The notes under the pieces are model-generated. The model was given only the letters and a program-made list of their open reading frames with translations, searched no databases and had not been told where the DNA came from. Shown piece after piece: positions 39,393 to 47,216 of a stretch of DNA of 64,000 bases (positions are counted from its first letter, which is position 1; every line of letters begins with the position of its first letter). Source of the stretch: Alkalimarinus sediminis (GTDB lineage: Bacteria > Pseudomonadota > Gammaproteobacteria > Pseudomonadales > Oleiphilaceae); contig NZ_CP101527.1 in the NCBI RefSeq assembly GCF_026427595.1, positions 505,001 to 569,000 on the forward strand, read 5' to 3'. The translations under genes and the position numbers were made by a program.

Positions 39393-41066
39393 GTGCTTAA
39401 TCCATCCATTGAATTTACTCGGCCTGCACAAAATAGTTTTGCCTCATTCTTAGTCTTGATGACAAAGCGTCCTTTTTGGGTGAATGCTACCTGGCTTGTT
39501 GCCTTGCTAGCGGCAATGGCCTATCAAACTTATCTGGCACTTAACTACAACTCAAATGAAACGACCAATACAGCCCTAATTGCTGGGCGTATCGCCGCTT
39601 ATAATCTACTGATCTTGATTGTTATTTTGTGGTTGCCGGTGATGCGAAACGCTATGTCTAGGTTGCGATATATCGGGGCAGAAAACTGGTTTCCATTAAA
39701 CTCAGTTAAACATATTCATCGCTGGTTGGGGCATGCATTGTTTTTTGCAGCCCTTCTACACGGTATCAGTTACTTGGCTTATTTTGACTCGCTAGAAGGT
39801 GACTTTGTCCCTATTCTTGTCGGTCAAGAAGCCGATTTAGTGCGCTCTATGCAAACTACGATGTATGAGTTTGTCACGGAAGATGAAAGCATTGATGATG
39901 TTCGCCAATGGGTTGCAAACGGGTGGGATCGTGGGACCTATAACAGTGTTATCGAACCCTTAATGAGAGAAGACTGCACCAAATGTCATAGCACAGGCTC
40001 AACCATGACTTATGCGATTAATAGCCTGCCTTTAACAGACTATGAGTCAGTGAAGGGCTTGAGTCAGGAGGGGGTTGCGTCCCGTCAGTTTCGCATCAAT
40101 ATCTCGGGCCTTGTGATGTGGATGTTCTTTACTGTTATCTGGTTGACGTCATTGGCCTTTATGCGAAGTAAAAAATATCATTGGTTTCAGTATGTGCATC
40201 GCTTGGGCTATGCGGTTGCGATACTCGCGTTATTACATATCCCTCGTTTTGAGTACTGTGTTTTGCCGGTGTTGTTGCTCGTATTCGAATATTACCTCAA
40301 TCGAAAATCAAAAAGATGGTATGGGTGTCGTGCCAGCATAGAGCCTATTGGGCATCATACCGTAGCCATGGAAATCAGATTGCCCAAACCCGTCCTCATA
40401 AAATCTGGTCACTTTGTGCAAATTAGAATAAAGCAGTTTTCTAAACGAGAGTGGCACAGTATCTCTATGATCAATGGAGGTGAAACTAGCGATACTGTTA
40501 AGTTGATCATTAAAAACTTAGGTGACTGGACCGAGCAACTTTATCAATTGACTGAAAGGCTTCATGAAGAGGGTCTCTCTGATGAAACCACATGTGAGAT
40601 AGAGGTTGATGTTAGAGGGTTCTATGCGTCCCCCATGGCAAGTGCGGAACATCAGTCACAGATATTGTGTGTAGCAGGTGGGATTGGAATTACGCCGGTT
40701 TTAAGTTTGATCAATGGGTTTATGCAGCGATTAAATCAGGATGCAAATATGCGGATGGAAGTCGTTTGGGTCTTTCAAGACTGGTCTCTATTGGCAATGC
40801 TAAAAGATGAGATACAGCGAAGTCAAAAACTAGGCGTAGTTTGGCACTTGTTTGCAACTGCCGATTGCCCAGAGGGTATTGTTGTGCCAGATGAGGTGAA
40901 GGTAGCAAGTAGGAGGCCCTGTTTGGAAACCAAAGTGAGGCGTTTTCAATCAGCAAGAGAAGGGCAAAAGCATGCTTTTGTTTGTGGGCCAAAATCTTTG
41001 TCTGAGGCAGTAAAGGCAGAAGTTAGCACAAGTGCAGACTGGCGCCTTTCGGTGGAGCACTTTTAG
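39393..41066 (+). CDS. Ferric-reductase/NADPH-oxidase-type flavocytochrome with c-heme motif
   Basis: 557 aa. Six membrane segments (about 30-50, 65-88, 107-131, 236-257, 263-283, 285-302). H109-H123 (x13) on TM3 and H269-H282 (x12) on TM5 are exactly the bis-heme pairs of NOX/FRE proteins. Between TM3 and TM4 an 105-residue loop carries D-C195-T-K-C198-H199, a CxxCH c-heme site, on the side predicted to be periplasmic. The C-terminal half is an FAD/NAD(P) ferredoxin-reductase domain with HSIS (355-358) and GGIGITP (429-435). GTG start, with AGGATAAG upstream. Likely path NAD(P)H, FAD, heme b, heme b, heme c, then periplasmic acceptor. Confidence 0.85.
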   Translation: MLNPSIEFTRPAQNSFASFLVLMTKRPFWVNATWLVALLAAMAYQTYLALNYNSNETTNTALIAGRIAAYNLLILIVILWLPVMRNAMSRLRYIGAENWFPLNSVKHIHRWLGHALFFAALLHGISYLAYFDSLEGDFVPILVGQEADLVRSMQTTMYEFVTEDESIDDVRQWVANGWDRGTYNSVIEPLMREDCTKCHSTGSTMTYAINSLPLTDYESVKGLSQEGVASRQFRINISGLVMWMFFTVIWLTSLAFMRSKKYHWFQYVHRLGYAVAILALLHIPRFEYCVLPVLLLVFEYYLNRKSKRWYGCRASIEPIGHHTVAMEIRLPKPVLIKSGHFVQIRIKQFSKREWHSISMINGGETSDTVKLIIKNLGDWTEQLYQLTERLHEEGLSDETTCEIEVDVRGFYASPMASAEHQSQILCVAGGIGITPVLSLINGFMQRLNQDANMRMEVVWVFQDWSLLAMLKDEIQRSQKLGVVWHLFATADCPEGIVVPDEVKVASRRPCLETKVRRFQSAREGQKHAFVCGPKSLSEAVKAEVSTSADWRLSVEHF

Positions 41067-41071
41067 AACCG

Positions 41072-41089
41072 ACAGTTTCCCTTGGTAAT
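41072..41089 (+). repeat. 18-base direct repeat, left copy
   Basis: ACAGTTTCCCTTGGTAAT. An identical copy lies at 41796-41813, so the two enclose about 706 bases that hold all the palindromic elements. This may mark a recombination or insertion boundary. Confidence 0.75.
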
Positions 41090-41269
41090 TAGCGACTACG
41101 ACAGAATCGCTTGGTAATTAAGATACGACAAAGTCGCTTGGTGTTAACAACATTATGTGTAGTAGCTCATACCTGACCTGACAGAATTTATTTTAAGTTT
41201 AGATAAACTCGTACAATAGAGGACTTCAGAAATTGCCACAAAGGCGACACAAGCAGCAGCCCTGTTGTC

Positions 41270-41289
41270 ATTCCCGCGTAGGCGGGAAT
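41270..41289. repeat. Palindromic repeat ATTCCCGC/GCGGGAAT
   Basis: ATTCCCGC-GTAG-GCGGGAAT, flanked by GTC and CCA. This TTCCCGC palindrome type is widespread as an extragenic repeat in proteobacteria. A second, wider copy lies at 41381-41437. Confidence 0.7.
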
Positions 41290-41380
41290 CCATTGTTTGA
41301 TGCTACCAACGTTAAAAAAACTAACGAAACCATCTGAATATTTTTGATAAATACGATATCAATCAAGTTGTCTAGTATGG

Positions 41381-41437
41381 ATTCCCGCCCCCCAGGGTGC
41401 TATCTCTTGCTTCGCAATTCACCTAGTCCGCGGGAAT
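41381..41437. repeat. Interrupted palindromic element, second copy
   Basis: ATTCCCGC at 41381 pairs with GCGGGAAT at 41430-41437 around about 41 bases. Same element family as 41270-41289 but with an insertion in the loop. Confidence 0.55.
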
Positions 41438-41646
41438 GATTATGGGATCGGCCACTTTGGGCGAAGAGCAGCACATCAGTAATGTCTGCTTTAGGGTGGA
41501 GGCAAGCTATTCTTTTGTCTACGAAGAATGATCGCTTTTACTCCTATCCGGCCCTTTTAATCCGTCATAAAGGAGGTCTCTGACCCAAAAGCAGGCGTTG
41601 TTGAAATGCTGCAATACTATCCAGTAACCATGCGTCGCATAGAATT

Positions 41647-41723
41647 ATAGGGTGCGCTTGCGCACCGAATGGCACCAGTTAGAAATTGTTCCAAGCTTCC
41701 AATGGTGCGCAAGCGCACCCTAT
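41647..41723. repeat. Perfect 20-bp inverted repeat
   Basis: ATAGGGTGCGCTTGCGCACC (41647-41666) is the exact reverse complement of 41704-41723, with a 37-base spacer. Each arm is itself palindromic at its core (GGTGCGC..GCGCACC). It could be a REP/BIME-type or a very small MITE-like element. Confidence 0.8.
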
Positions 41724-41795
41724 ATTTTCAATGATTGAAATGTAAATCTCTGTTTTGTGATCGCCTTAATAACTATCGCTATTACTCTTTAGCCA

Positions 41796-41813
41796 ACAGT
41801 TTCCCTTGGTAAT
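41796..41813 (+). repeat. 18-base direct repeat, right copy
   Basis: Identical to 41072-41089 (ACAGTTTCCCTTGGTAAT). The pair brackets the palindromic-element cluster. Confidence 0.75.
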
Positions 41814-41865
41814 CACACTACTACACATTATGCTTAAGTGTCTTACGTTTTATTTCATCAAACCA

Positions 41866-41901
41866 TTGACATGTTGCCAGATTTAAATGAGAATAATTAT
41901 C
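41866..41901 (+). promoter_or_regulatory. Strong Fur-like promoter facing small ORFs
   Basis: -35 TTGACA (41866-41871), 17-base spacer, -10 GAGAAT (41889-41894). A Fur-type operator TTAAATGAGAATAATTATC (41883-41901, 14 of 19 consensus positions) covers the -10. Transcription would start near 41901 and run toward a 17-codon ORF, two hairpins and a 40-codon ORF. No larger gene follows, which makes this an orphan iron-responsive promoter. Confidence 0.6.
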
Positions 41902-41954
41902 AATAGCATTAATGGCCTCGCTTTACTTCAATTTAGGTGGGGAGGGCTCTATTG

Positions 41955-42008
41955 ATGGCTAAGTCAGTAAAAAGTGCTTTGGGGACTGGTCATCTTCCAA
42001 AGCGGTAG
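41955..42008 (+). CDS. Possible small ORF of 17 codons after the Fur-like promoter
   Basis: ATG at 41955 to TAG at 42008, product MAKSVKSALGTGHLPKR. A good ribosome site GGAGG (41941-41945) lies nine bases upstream, and the ORF starts about 55 bases after the predicted iron-regulated start point. A 7-bp hairpin begins on the base after the stop. It could be a leader peptide or a small basic protein; it may also be chance. No homologue is recognised. Confidence 0.35.
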   Translation: MAKSVKSALGTGHLPKR

Positions 42009-42090
42009 GAACAAAAGGATTTGTTCTGAAAGGGTAGTGGTGATGTATGCTTTCTCCTAACAGGTCTATTAGGTATGCATCATCACTACC
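42009..42090 (+). ncRNA. Two successive hairpins in the Fur-promoter transcript
   Basis: Hairpin A: GAACAAA-AGGA-TTTGTTC (42009-42026). Hairpin B: GGTAGTGGTGATG (42033-42045) with CATCATCACTACC (42078-42090), 13 pairs with one G:T, holding an inner CCTAA/TTAGG (42056-42073). They lie directly downstream of the 17-codon ORF, so they could form part of a structured or regulatory RNA. No T run follows, so the RNA end is not defined. The call is tentative. Confidence 0.35.
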
Positions 42091-42147
42091 AAAGGAAGCG
42101 TTACTAGTGTTTGTATAAAATTGTTCGTATAAATTGGCTAATTTTAC

Positions 42148-42171
42148 AAATCTAAATAATAATGATTAGTG
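42148..42171 (+). promoter_or_regulatory. Second Fur-like operator, upstream of the 40-codon ORF
   Basis: TAATAATGATTAGTG (42157-42171) matches 10 of 14 positions of the 7-1-7 Fur motif. The flanking AAATCTAAATAATAATGA (42148-42165) is a one-mismatch copy of 38092-38109 upstream of the EB_dh-like gene. Confidence 0.5.
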
Positions 42172-42305
42172 TTACGGTTGTTGTTTATGGCAAAATAACG
42201 CTAAATAGTGTTTTGGCTATCTTGATATACGATCTGAGTGTTACCCAGCTTACAGATTGCCTAAAGCTCGGCACTAAATGTAGACATTAGTTAAGGTAAT
42301 GACCT

Positions 42306-42428
42306 ATGTGGATGATCCCTGCTGTTTTTGCGCTCTCGGTAGTTTTGTTGTGTGTTGCTAAAGTGAAATATAAAGACCTTCGCTTGAGTTATTTACGCAG
42401 TCATAAGCTCCCTCTTCGAAAGCATTAA
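42306..42428 (+). CDS. Possible 40-aa single-span membrane protein
   Basis: An ORF too short for usual gene finders: ATG 42306, TAA 42426-42428. The first 18 residues (MWMIPAVFALSVVLLCVA) form a hydrophobic membrane segment; the rest is short and basic (LRLSYLRSHKLPLRKH), consistent with an N-out/C-in or leader-like anchor. AAGG at 42293-42296 lies nine bases upstream. A Fur-like site lies about 140 bases before it, so it could belong to the iron response. No homologue is recognised. Confidence 0.45.
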   Translation: MWMIPAVFALSVVLLCVAKVKYKDLRLSYLRSHKLPLRKH

Positions 42429-42499
42429 GTTTCTCAGAATTACTGATTTCAGGCGTACTGGTTTTAAGCGTACTTAGAATGATAGCGTCTGCAACTAAG

Positions 42500-43297
42500 C
42501 TACATCCTTAACGGAGTTCTTGCCAAACTCCAGACTACGACCTCTTTTGCCCCTGCCTCCAATAGCTGCTTACTCAGTTGTTCCGCGGTTACTCCGGTTG
42601 TGACAACATCATCAATTAGTGCCACAACTTCGCCATTTAATTTTCTTCGAATACTAAATGCGTTGGCTAAATTCTGTTGTCGCTGTCGTTTTGATAGCGA
42701 GGCCTGAGCAGGTTTATTGATGACTCGTGCAATGCAGCGGCTGTCTACGGGGATGTTTAATGCTCGGCTCAAATCATCGGCAATGTCGGCTGATTGATTA
42801 AAACCTCTAGCGTCTAGTTTATCTACATGAAGTGGTACTGGAATAAGTTTGTCAGGCTCTTTAAGTTGGCCGCTATTGATTCTAGTATGAATTGTCTCGG
42901 CAGTTATGGCTGATAACAGTTTGCCCAGGTGGCGCTTGTTGCGGTATTTAAAATCACTGATTAACGCATTAATTGGGAATGTATAACAAAATGTCGAGAA
43001 GCTCTCGGTATAACTGGGGCTGTTTTTTATGCATTCGCCGCAGGCTCTTTTACTGTGGGCTTTATCGCTTTTAGACGTGATTAGTTCAGGAAGTGGAACC
43101 GAACAGTGGCTGCAGCTTGATTGGTTGAAAGGAAGGTCTAATTTGCACCCTGCACAGATGGGCTCATGTTGGTAAATGGTAGTGTCGCACAGGTAGCAGT
43201 GCTTCTGTTTACAGGCATCTTTAATGCGTTGTTTTGGGAAAAACCTGTTAACCAAACTATTAAATTTGGTTGACAGCTTCCTTGCCATGTTTATCAT
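42500..43297 (-). CDS. comF: ComF/GntX family phosphoribosyltransferase-like protein
   Basis: 265 aa. N-terminal double zinc ribbon CYLCDTTIYQHEPICAGC and CSHCSVPLPE..CGEC, then a type I PRTase domain with the PRPP loop VVALIDDVVTTGVTAEQLSK and the RGFNQSADIADDLS block. In competent bacteria ComF helps DNA uptake; in others GntX is linked to gluconate or carbon use, so the job is uncertain. AGGAAGAG sits just before the ATG at 43297. It is divergent from bioB, a common gammaproteobacterial pairing. Confidence 0.9.
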   Translation of the reverse strand: MINMARKLSTKFNSLVNRFFPKQRIKDACKQKHCYLCDTTIYQHEPICAGCKLDLPFNQSSCSHCSVPLPELITSKSDKAHSKRACGECIKNSPSYTESFSTFCYTFPINALISDFKYRNKRHLGKLLSAITAETIHTRINSGQLKEPDKLIPVPLHVDKLDARGFNQSADIADDLSRALNIPVDSRCIARVINKPAQASLSKRQRQQNLANAFSIRRKLNGEVVALIDDVVTTGVTAEQLSKQLLEAGAKEVVVWSLARTPLRM

Positions 43298-43390
43298 GTC
43301 TCTTCCTGAGAATTAAGTTGGTGGGCAAATGATGCCGGCCAATTAAAGTGCTGATAGGCTATTTTAACTGTTTTTTTATCAGTATTTAAC

Positions 43391-43402
43391 CGATTTAAAT
43401 CG
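43391..43402. promoter_or_regulatory. 12-base palindrome CGATTTAAATCG before bioB
   Basis: A perfect palindrome about 30 bases upstream of the bioB start in the comF/bioB spacer. It is not the BirA operator (TTGTAAACC-n-GGTTTACAA), which I did not see here. Confidence 0.35.
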
Positions 43403-43433
43403 TGTTCTATTTAACGTGTTTAGAGGCCAGACT

Positions 43434-44483
43434 ATGACGACTACCGCAATTCGCCACGATTGGAATGTTACCGAAGTGGAAGCATTGTTAGCGTTGCCAT
43501 TTAATGATTTGATGTTCAAAGCGCAAACCGCTCATAGAGAGTTTTTTGACCCTAATGCGGTTCAGATAAGCACGTTACTTTCCATCAAAACAGGTTCTTG
43601 TCCTGAAGACTGTAAATACTGTCCTCAAAGTGCACACTACAATACAGGGCTTGAAAAAGAAAAGTTATTAGAAATTGAGAAAGTAATAAAGGCTGCTAAA
43701 GAAGCTAAAGAGAATGGTTCGAGTCGCTTCTGCATGGGGGCTGCTTGGCGCAACCCAAACGACCGTGATATGCCTTTGGTGCTTGATATGGTTAAGCAGG
43801 TTAAATCAATGGGTATGGAAACCTGTATGACCTTGGGAATGCTAACAGAAGAACAGGCCGATACTTTGGCTGAAGCGGGGCTCGATTATTACAACCACAA
43901 TCTTGACACTTCAGAGCAGCACTACGAAAACATTATCACCACGCGCACATACTCAGATCGTCTCAATACCCTGGCTAATGTTCGTAAGTCGGGTATGAAA
44001 GTTTGTAGTGGAGGAATCTTAGGCCTCGGTGAAACGGTAACTGATCGTGCTGCTATGTTGGCCCAACTAGCTAATATGGAAGTACACCCAGAGAGCGTTC
44101 CTATTAATATGCTCGTAAAGGTAGAGGGTACACCATTGGATCATGAAGATGATGTTGATCCGATTGAATTTGTTCGCACCATTGCCGTTGCCCGTATTTT
44201 AATGCCTGCTTCACATGTGCGTTTGTCGGCAGGTCGTGAAGATATGTCTGATGAAATGCAGGCCCTTTGTTTCTTGGCCGGTGCAAACTCAATTTTTTAT
44301 GGTTGCAAGCTATTAACGACCGCAAACCCATCTGAAAATGAAGATATGCAGCTGTTTAAGCGTTTGGGTATTCATCCTGAACATAGACAAGAGTCGAAGC
44401 CAGAGGAAGAGCAGAACGCCGCATTGGCCGACGAACTAGAGCACGAAAAACACAAGCATATGTTTTATGATGCTGCGCGATAG
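43434..44483 (+). CDS. bioB: Biotin synthase
   Basis: 349-aa radical-SAM enzyme that inserts sulfur into dethiobiotin to give biotin. The radical-SAM Cys triplet C56-x3-C60-x2-C63 is in [25 protein letters not shown] and VRLSAGRE are BioB signatures, and the [2Fe-2S] region [10 protein letters not shown] is present. ATG at 43434 with AGAGG upstream (a GTG at 43416 is open but not needed). It heads bioB-F-H-C-D, 26 bases before bioF. Confidence 0.98.
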   Translation: MTTTAIRHDWNVTEVEALLALPFNDLMFKAQTAHREFFDPNAVQISTLLSIKTGSCPEDCKYCPQSAHYNTGLEKEKLLEIEKVIKAAKEAKENGSSRFCMGAAWRNPNDRDMPLVLDMVKQVKSMGMETCMTLGMLTEEQADTLAEAGLDYYNHNLDTSEQHYENIITTRTYSDRLNTLANVRKSGMKVCSGGILGLGETVTDRAAMLAQLANMEVHPESVPINMLVKVEGTPLDHEDDVDPIEFVRTIAVARILMPASHVRLSAGREDMSDEMQALCFLAGANSIFYGCKLLTTANPSENEDMQLFKRLGIHPEHRQESKPEEEQNAALADELEHEKHKHMFYDAAR

Positions 44484-44509
44484 CCAGCGACCTGGATAGG
44501 AGTCTCTCA

Positions 44510-45676
44510 GTGGGGTTTGAATCACTAGCGTCTGAACTGGAACTGCGAAAACAAAAACATTTGTATCGCCGACGACGTTTATTGCAATCCCCTCAGGGCA
44601 CTGGCGTTCAGCTAGACAATAAGCATTATCTGGCATTTTGTAATAATGATTACTTGGGGCTTGCCAACCATCCTGACGTCGTCAAGGCATTCCAGCAGGC
44701 CACCAATGAGTGTGGTGTTGGGGGTGGGGCGTCTCATCTTGTTAACGGGCACCATCAGCAACACCATCAACTTGAAAAAGAGTTAGCAGAGTTTACCGGG
44801 CGAGATCGGGTGCTATTGTTTTCAAATGGTTATATGGCCAATATTGGTGCGGTTAATGCGCTTTTAGGTAAAGGCGATTTAGTGCTCGAAGATCGTTTGA
44901 ACCATGCTTCTTTATTGGATGCAGGTCTGTTAAGTGGGGCTCGATTTCAACGTTATCAGCATGCTAACAATGATAGTCTCTCACAGTTTTTAGCCAAACC
45001 TCGCCCCGAAAAAAATCGCACACTGGTTGTGACAGATGGCGTCTTTAGCATGGATGGTGATATCCCTCCTTTGCCCGAATTAGCCAAATCTTGTGCAGAG
45101 CATAATGCATGGTTAATGGTTGATGATGCCCATGGTTTTGGCACCTTGGGTAAAAATGGTGGAGGCTGTGTTGAACATTTTGGACTTGGGCAAGATGATG
45201 TGCAGGTTTTGGTAGGCACATTGGGTAAAGCATTTGGCACTGCGGGTGCTTTTGTAGCGGGCAGTGAGCTGTTAATCGAAACGCTGATCCAAAATGCCCG
45301 AACTTATATCTACACCACATCCATGCCACCTGCTGTTGCTGCCGCTACCCGGGTTAGTTTGAAGTTGTTACAAACTGAGAGTTGGCGTAGAGAGCGCTTG
45401 GCTGAGTTGATCAGTCGTTTTCGTGTGGGAGCAGCCCAGCTGGGTTACGAGTTGATGGATTCATCCAGCCCGATTCAACCGATTATTATCGGGAGCGAAG
45501 AGAAAGCTCTAAATCTCGCAGGGTGGCTAGAAGAGCAGGGCGTTTTGATTACAGCCATAAGGCCTCCAACAGTACCCAAAGGCACCGCAAGATTAAGGAT
45601 AACGCTGTGTGCCGAGCATACAGAGCAGCAAGTCGATAGGCTGCTTGATCTACTTGATCAGGCAAAATCTAAATGA
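44510..45676 (+). CDS. bioF: 8-amino-7-oxononanoate synthase
   Basis: 388-aa PLP enzyme that condenses pimeloyl-ACP with L-alanine. The PLP Lys is K240 in [23 protein letters not shown] and [15 protein letters not shown] are typical. The start is GTG at 44510 with GGAG upstream. It overlaps bioH by four bases, the usual operon coupling. Step order: BioC and BioH make pimeloyl-ACP, BioF uses it. Confidence 0.97.
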   Translation: MGFESLASELELRKQKHLYRRRRLLQSPQGTGVQLDNKHYLAFCNNDYLGLANHPDVVKAFQQATNECGVGGGASHLVNGHHQQHHQLEKELAEFTGRDRVLLFSNGYMANIGAVNALLGKGDLVLEDRLNHASLLDAGLLSGARFQRYQHANNDSLSQFLAKPRPEKNRTLVVTDGVFSMDGDIPPLPELAKSCAEHNAWLMVDDAHGFGTLGKNGGGCVEHFGLGQDDVQVLVGTLGKAFGTAGAFVAGSELLIETLIQNARTYIYTTSMPPAVAAATRVSLKLLQTESWRRERLAELISRFRVGAAQLGYELMDSSSPIQPIIIGSEEKALNLAGWLEEQGVLITAIRPPTVPKGTARLRITLCAEHTEQQVDRLLDLLDQAKSK

Positions 45677-46404
45677 ATATTGTGATTCTCAATGGCTGGG
45701 CGATGCCTTCTGGTATTTGGGCTCATTTTTGTGACTTACTTAAAGCCAATAGCCTCTTTCAAAGCTGCAACATAATTGATATTGATCGCGGTTTGAGCGC
45801 GGAGCAGTGGCTGCACTATCTGGATGGTCTCATTTCGCCTGACACATTGCTAATAGGTTGGTCGCTCGGCGGTATGTTGGCTGTTGAATATGCAGGGCAA
45901 TATCCTGCGAAAATATGTGGCGTTTGTACATTGCAGATGAATCCTAAATTTGTTGCCACAGATGAGTGGTCAACAGCGATGGCCGCTGATGAGTTTGAAG
46001 CGTTCAAACAGCTAGCGTCCAGTGATGATATTGCTGACGTTAAAACACTCATCAAACGGTTTTCGTTTCTGGTTACTGCTCGAGGGATGGATGGTGGTGA
46101 CCTGAGAGCGTTAAAGAAAGTGTTTACCTATGACTCAGTTCCGCCAAATGATGTTCTGTGTCAAAGTCTTGAGTTGCTAGCCTCACTCGATGCACGGGAA
46201 AAAATTAGCACCTTGGAGGTTCCTCAATTACACCTTTTAGGCGAGCGTGACCAACTGGTACCCGAGTCTGTGTTTAAACGAGTTAAAGCACTCAATGACT
46301 CAGCCCATGTTGAACTGTTGGAAGGCGTGGCGCACTGCCCTTGTTATAGTGCCGCATCATTGATTGAGCAACGAGTGACTAAATTTGCGGGAGCTTTGAA
46401 TTGA
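45673..46404 (+). CDS. bioH: Pimeloyl-ACP methyl ester carboxylesterase
   Basis: 243-aa alpha/beta hydrolase that removes the methyl ester from pimeloyl-ACP methyl ester, the last step of pimelate assembly. The nucleophile S64 is in GWSLGGML, the oxyanion and start area read [16 protein letters not shown], and the acid and His sit in [10 protein letters not shown] and GVAHCP. It overlaps bioF and bioC by four bases each, so translation is coupled. Confidence 0.93.
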   Translation: MNIVILNGWAMPSGIWAHFCDLLKANSLFQSCNIIDIDRGLSAEQWLHYLDGLISPDTLLIGWSLGGMLAVEYAGQYPAKICGVCTLQMNPKFVATDEWSTAMAADEFEAFKQLASSDDIADVKTLIKRFSFLVTARGMDGGDLRALKKVFTYDSVPPNDVLCQSLELLASLDAREKISTLEVPQLHLLGERDQLVPESVFKRVKALNDSAHVELLEGVAHCPCYSAASLIEQRVTKFAGALN

Positions 46405-47192
46405 ACGCGATGGAAAAACGACAAGTTGCAGAGTCCTTCGGTCGTGCTGCAAGCAGTTATGATAATGTCGCCCACTTTCAGCGAGATGTTGGTAGCCGCT
46501 TAATGGCGCTAATACCACAAGAGCTGTTAGATAGGTCTGGTAATACGGTGGTGGACTTGGGTTGTGGAACTGGCTATTTCACTCCCATGCTACACCGTGT
46601 AGGAAACTTTATCGTCGGAGTCGATCTTTCTGAAGGTATGGTGGCGTATGCACGAGAACACCGAGAAAACGATATCACTTGGGTTGTGGGTGATGCTGAA
46701 ATACTACCTTTTGCAGATAACTCGATTGACCTGATCTTCTCAAGTTTGGCGATTCAATGGTGCAGTAGTTACCATCAACTATTTAAGGAAATCTTTCGTG
46801 TCTTAAAGCCTGGTGGAGTGTTTGCCTTTTCTACGTTACTGCAGGGTACTCTAAAAGAGCTCGAATCTTCATGGCAGGTAGTAGATAACTATAGACATGT
46901 GAACTCTTTTTCGCCCCGAAATGAAATTGATGGCGCACTCAATGCGGTCGGTTTATCTCAGCTATCAGTTGAGCAATATACTGATGTACTCGGGTTTGAC
47001 TCCGTAAAGTCGTTGACTCGAGAGCTAAAAATGTTGGGGGCTCACAATGTTAATGAAGGTCGTCCGCTCAAAGTGACCGGTCGAGAGCGTATTGTTAAAT
47101 TCAAGCAAGCCTACGAGGCATTCAGACGAGAAGACGGCAGTCTACCTGCTAGCTATGAAGTACTGCTATCTGTCTTAACTAAATCAGAGTAG
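46401..47192 (+). CDS. bioC: Malonyl-ACP O-methyltransferase
   Basis: 263-aa SAM-dependent enzyme that methylates malonyl-ACP to start pimelate synthesis. SAM motif VVDLGCGTGYFTPML; IVGVDLSEGMVAYARE; the ASSYDNVAHFQRDVG start. The first codon is uncertain: TTG at 46401 overlaps the bioH stop and has GGGAG seven bases upstream; ATG at 46410 is next. It lies between bioH and bioD. Confidence 0.95.
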   Translation: MNAMEKRQVAESFGRAASSYDNVAHFQRDVGSRLMALIPQELLDRSGNTVVDLGCGTGYFTPMLHRVGNFIVGVDLSEGMVAYAREHRENDITWVVGDAEILPFADNSIDLIFSSLAIQWCSSYHQLFKEIFRVLKPGGVFAFSTLLQGTLKELESSWQVVDNYRHVNSFSPRNEIDGALNAVGLSQLSVEQYTDVLGFDSVKSLTRELKMLGAHNVNEGRPLKVTGRERIVKFKQAYEAFRREDGSLPASYEVLLSVLTKSE

Positions 47193-47216
47193 ATCCAAAG
47201 CGACGAGGGGCGCAGC

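Larger units (their letters stand above)
41067..41865. other. Non-coding repeat-rich region
   Basis: About 800 bases with no supported gene. It holds an imperfect tandem of CTTGGTAATTA-type units (41081-41136, 29 then 27 bases), two ATTCCCGC/GCGGGAAT palindromic elements, a perfect 20-bp inverted repeat, and an 18-base direct repeat at each end. It is best read as a collection of small palindromic elements with a past insertion or duplication. No transposase is present. Confidence 0.6.

Noticed and set aside
41067..41813. CRISPR array
   Set aside because: The repeats are few, of differing types and not regularly spaced, and no cas gene is near.
43298..43433. BirA operator before bioB
   Set aside because: The TTGTAAACC/GGTTTACAA halves are absent; only a different 12-base palindrome is seen.
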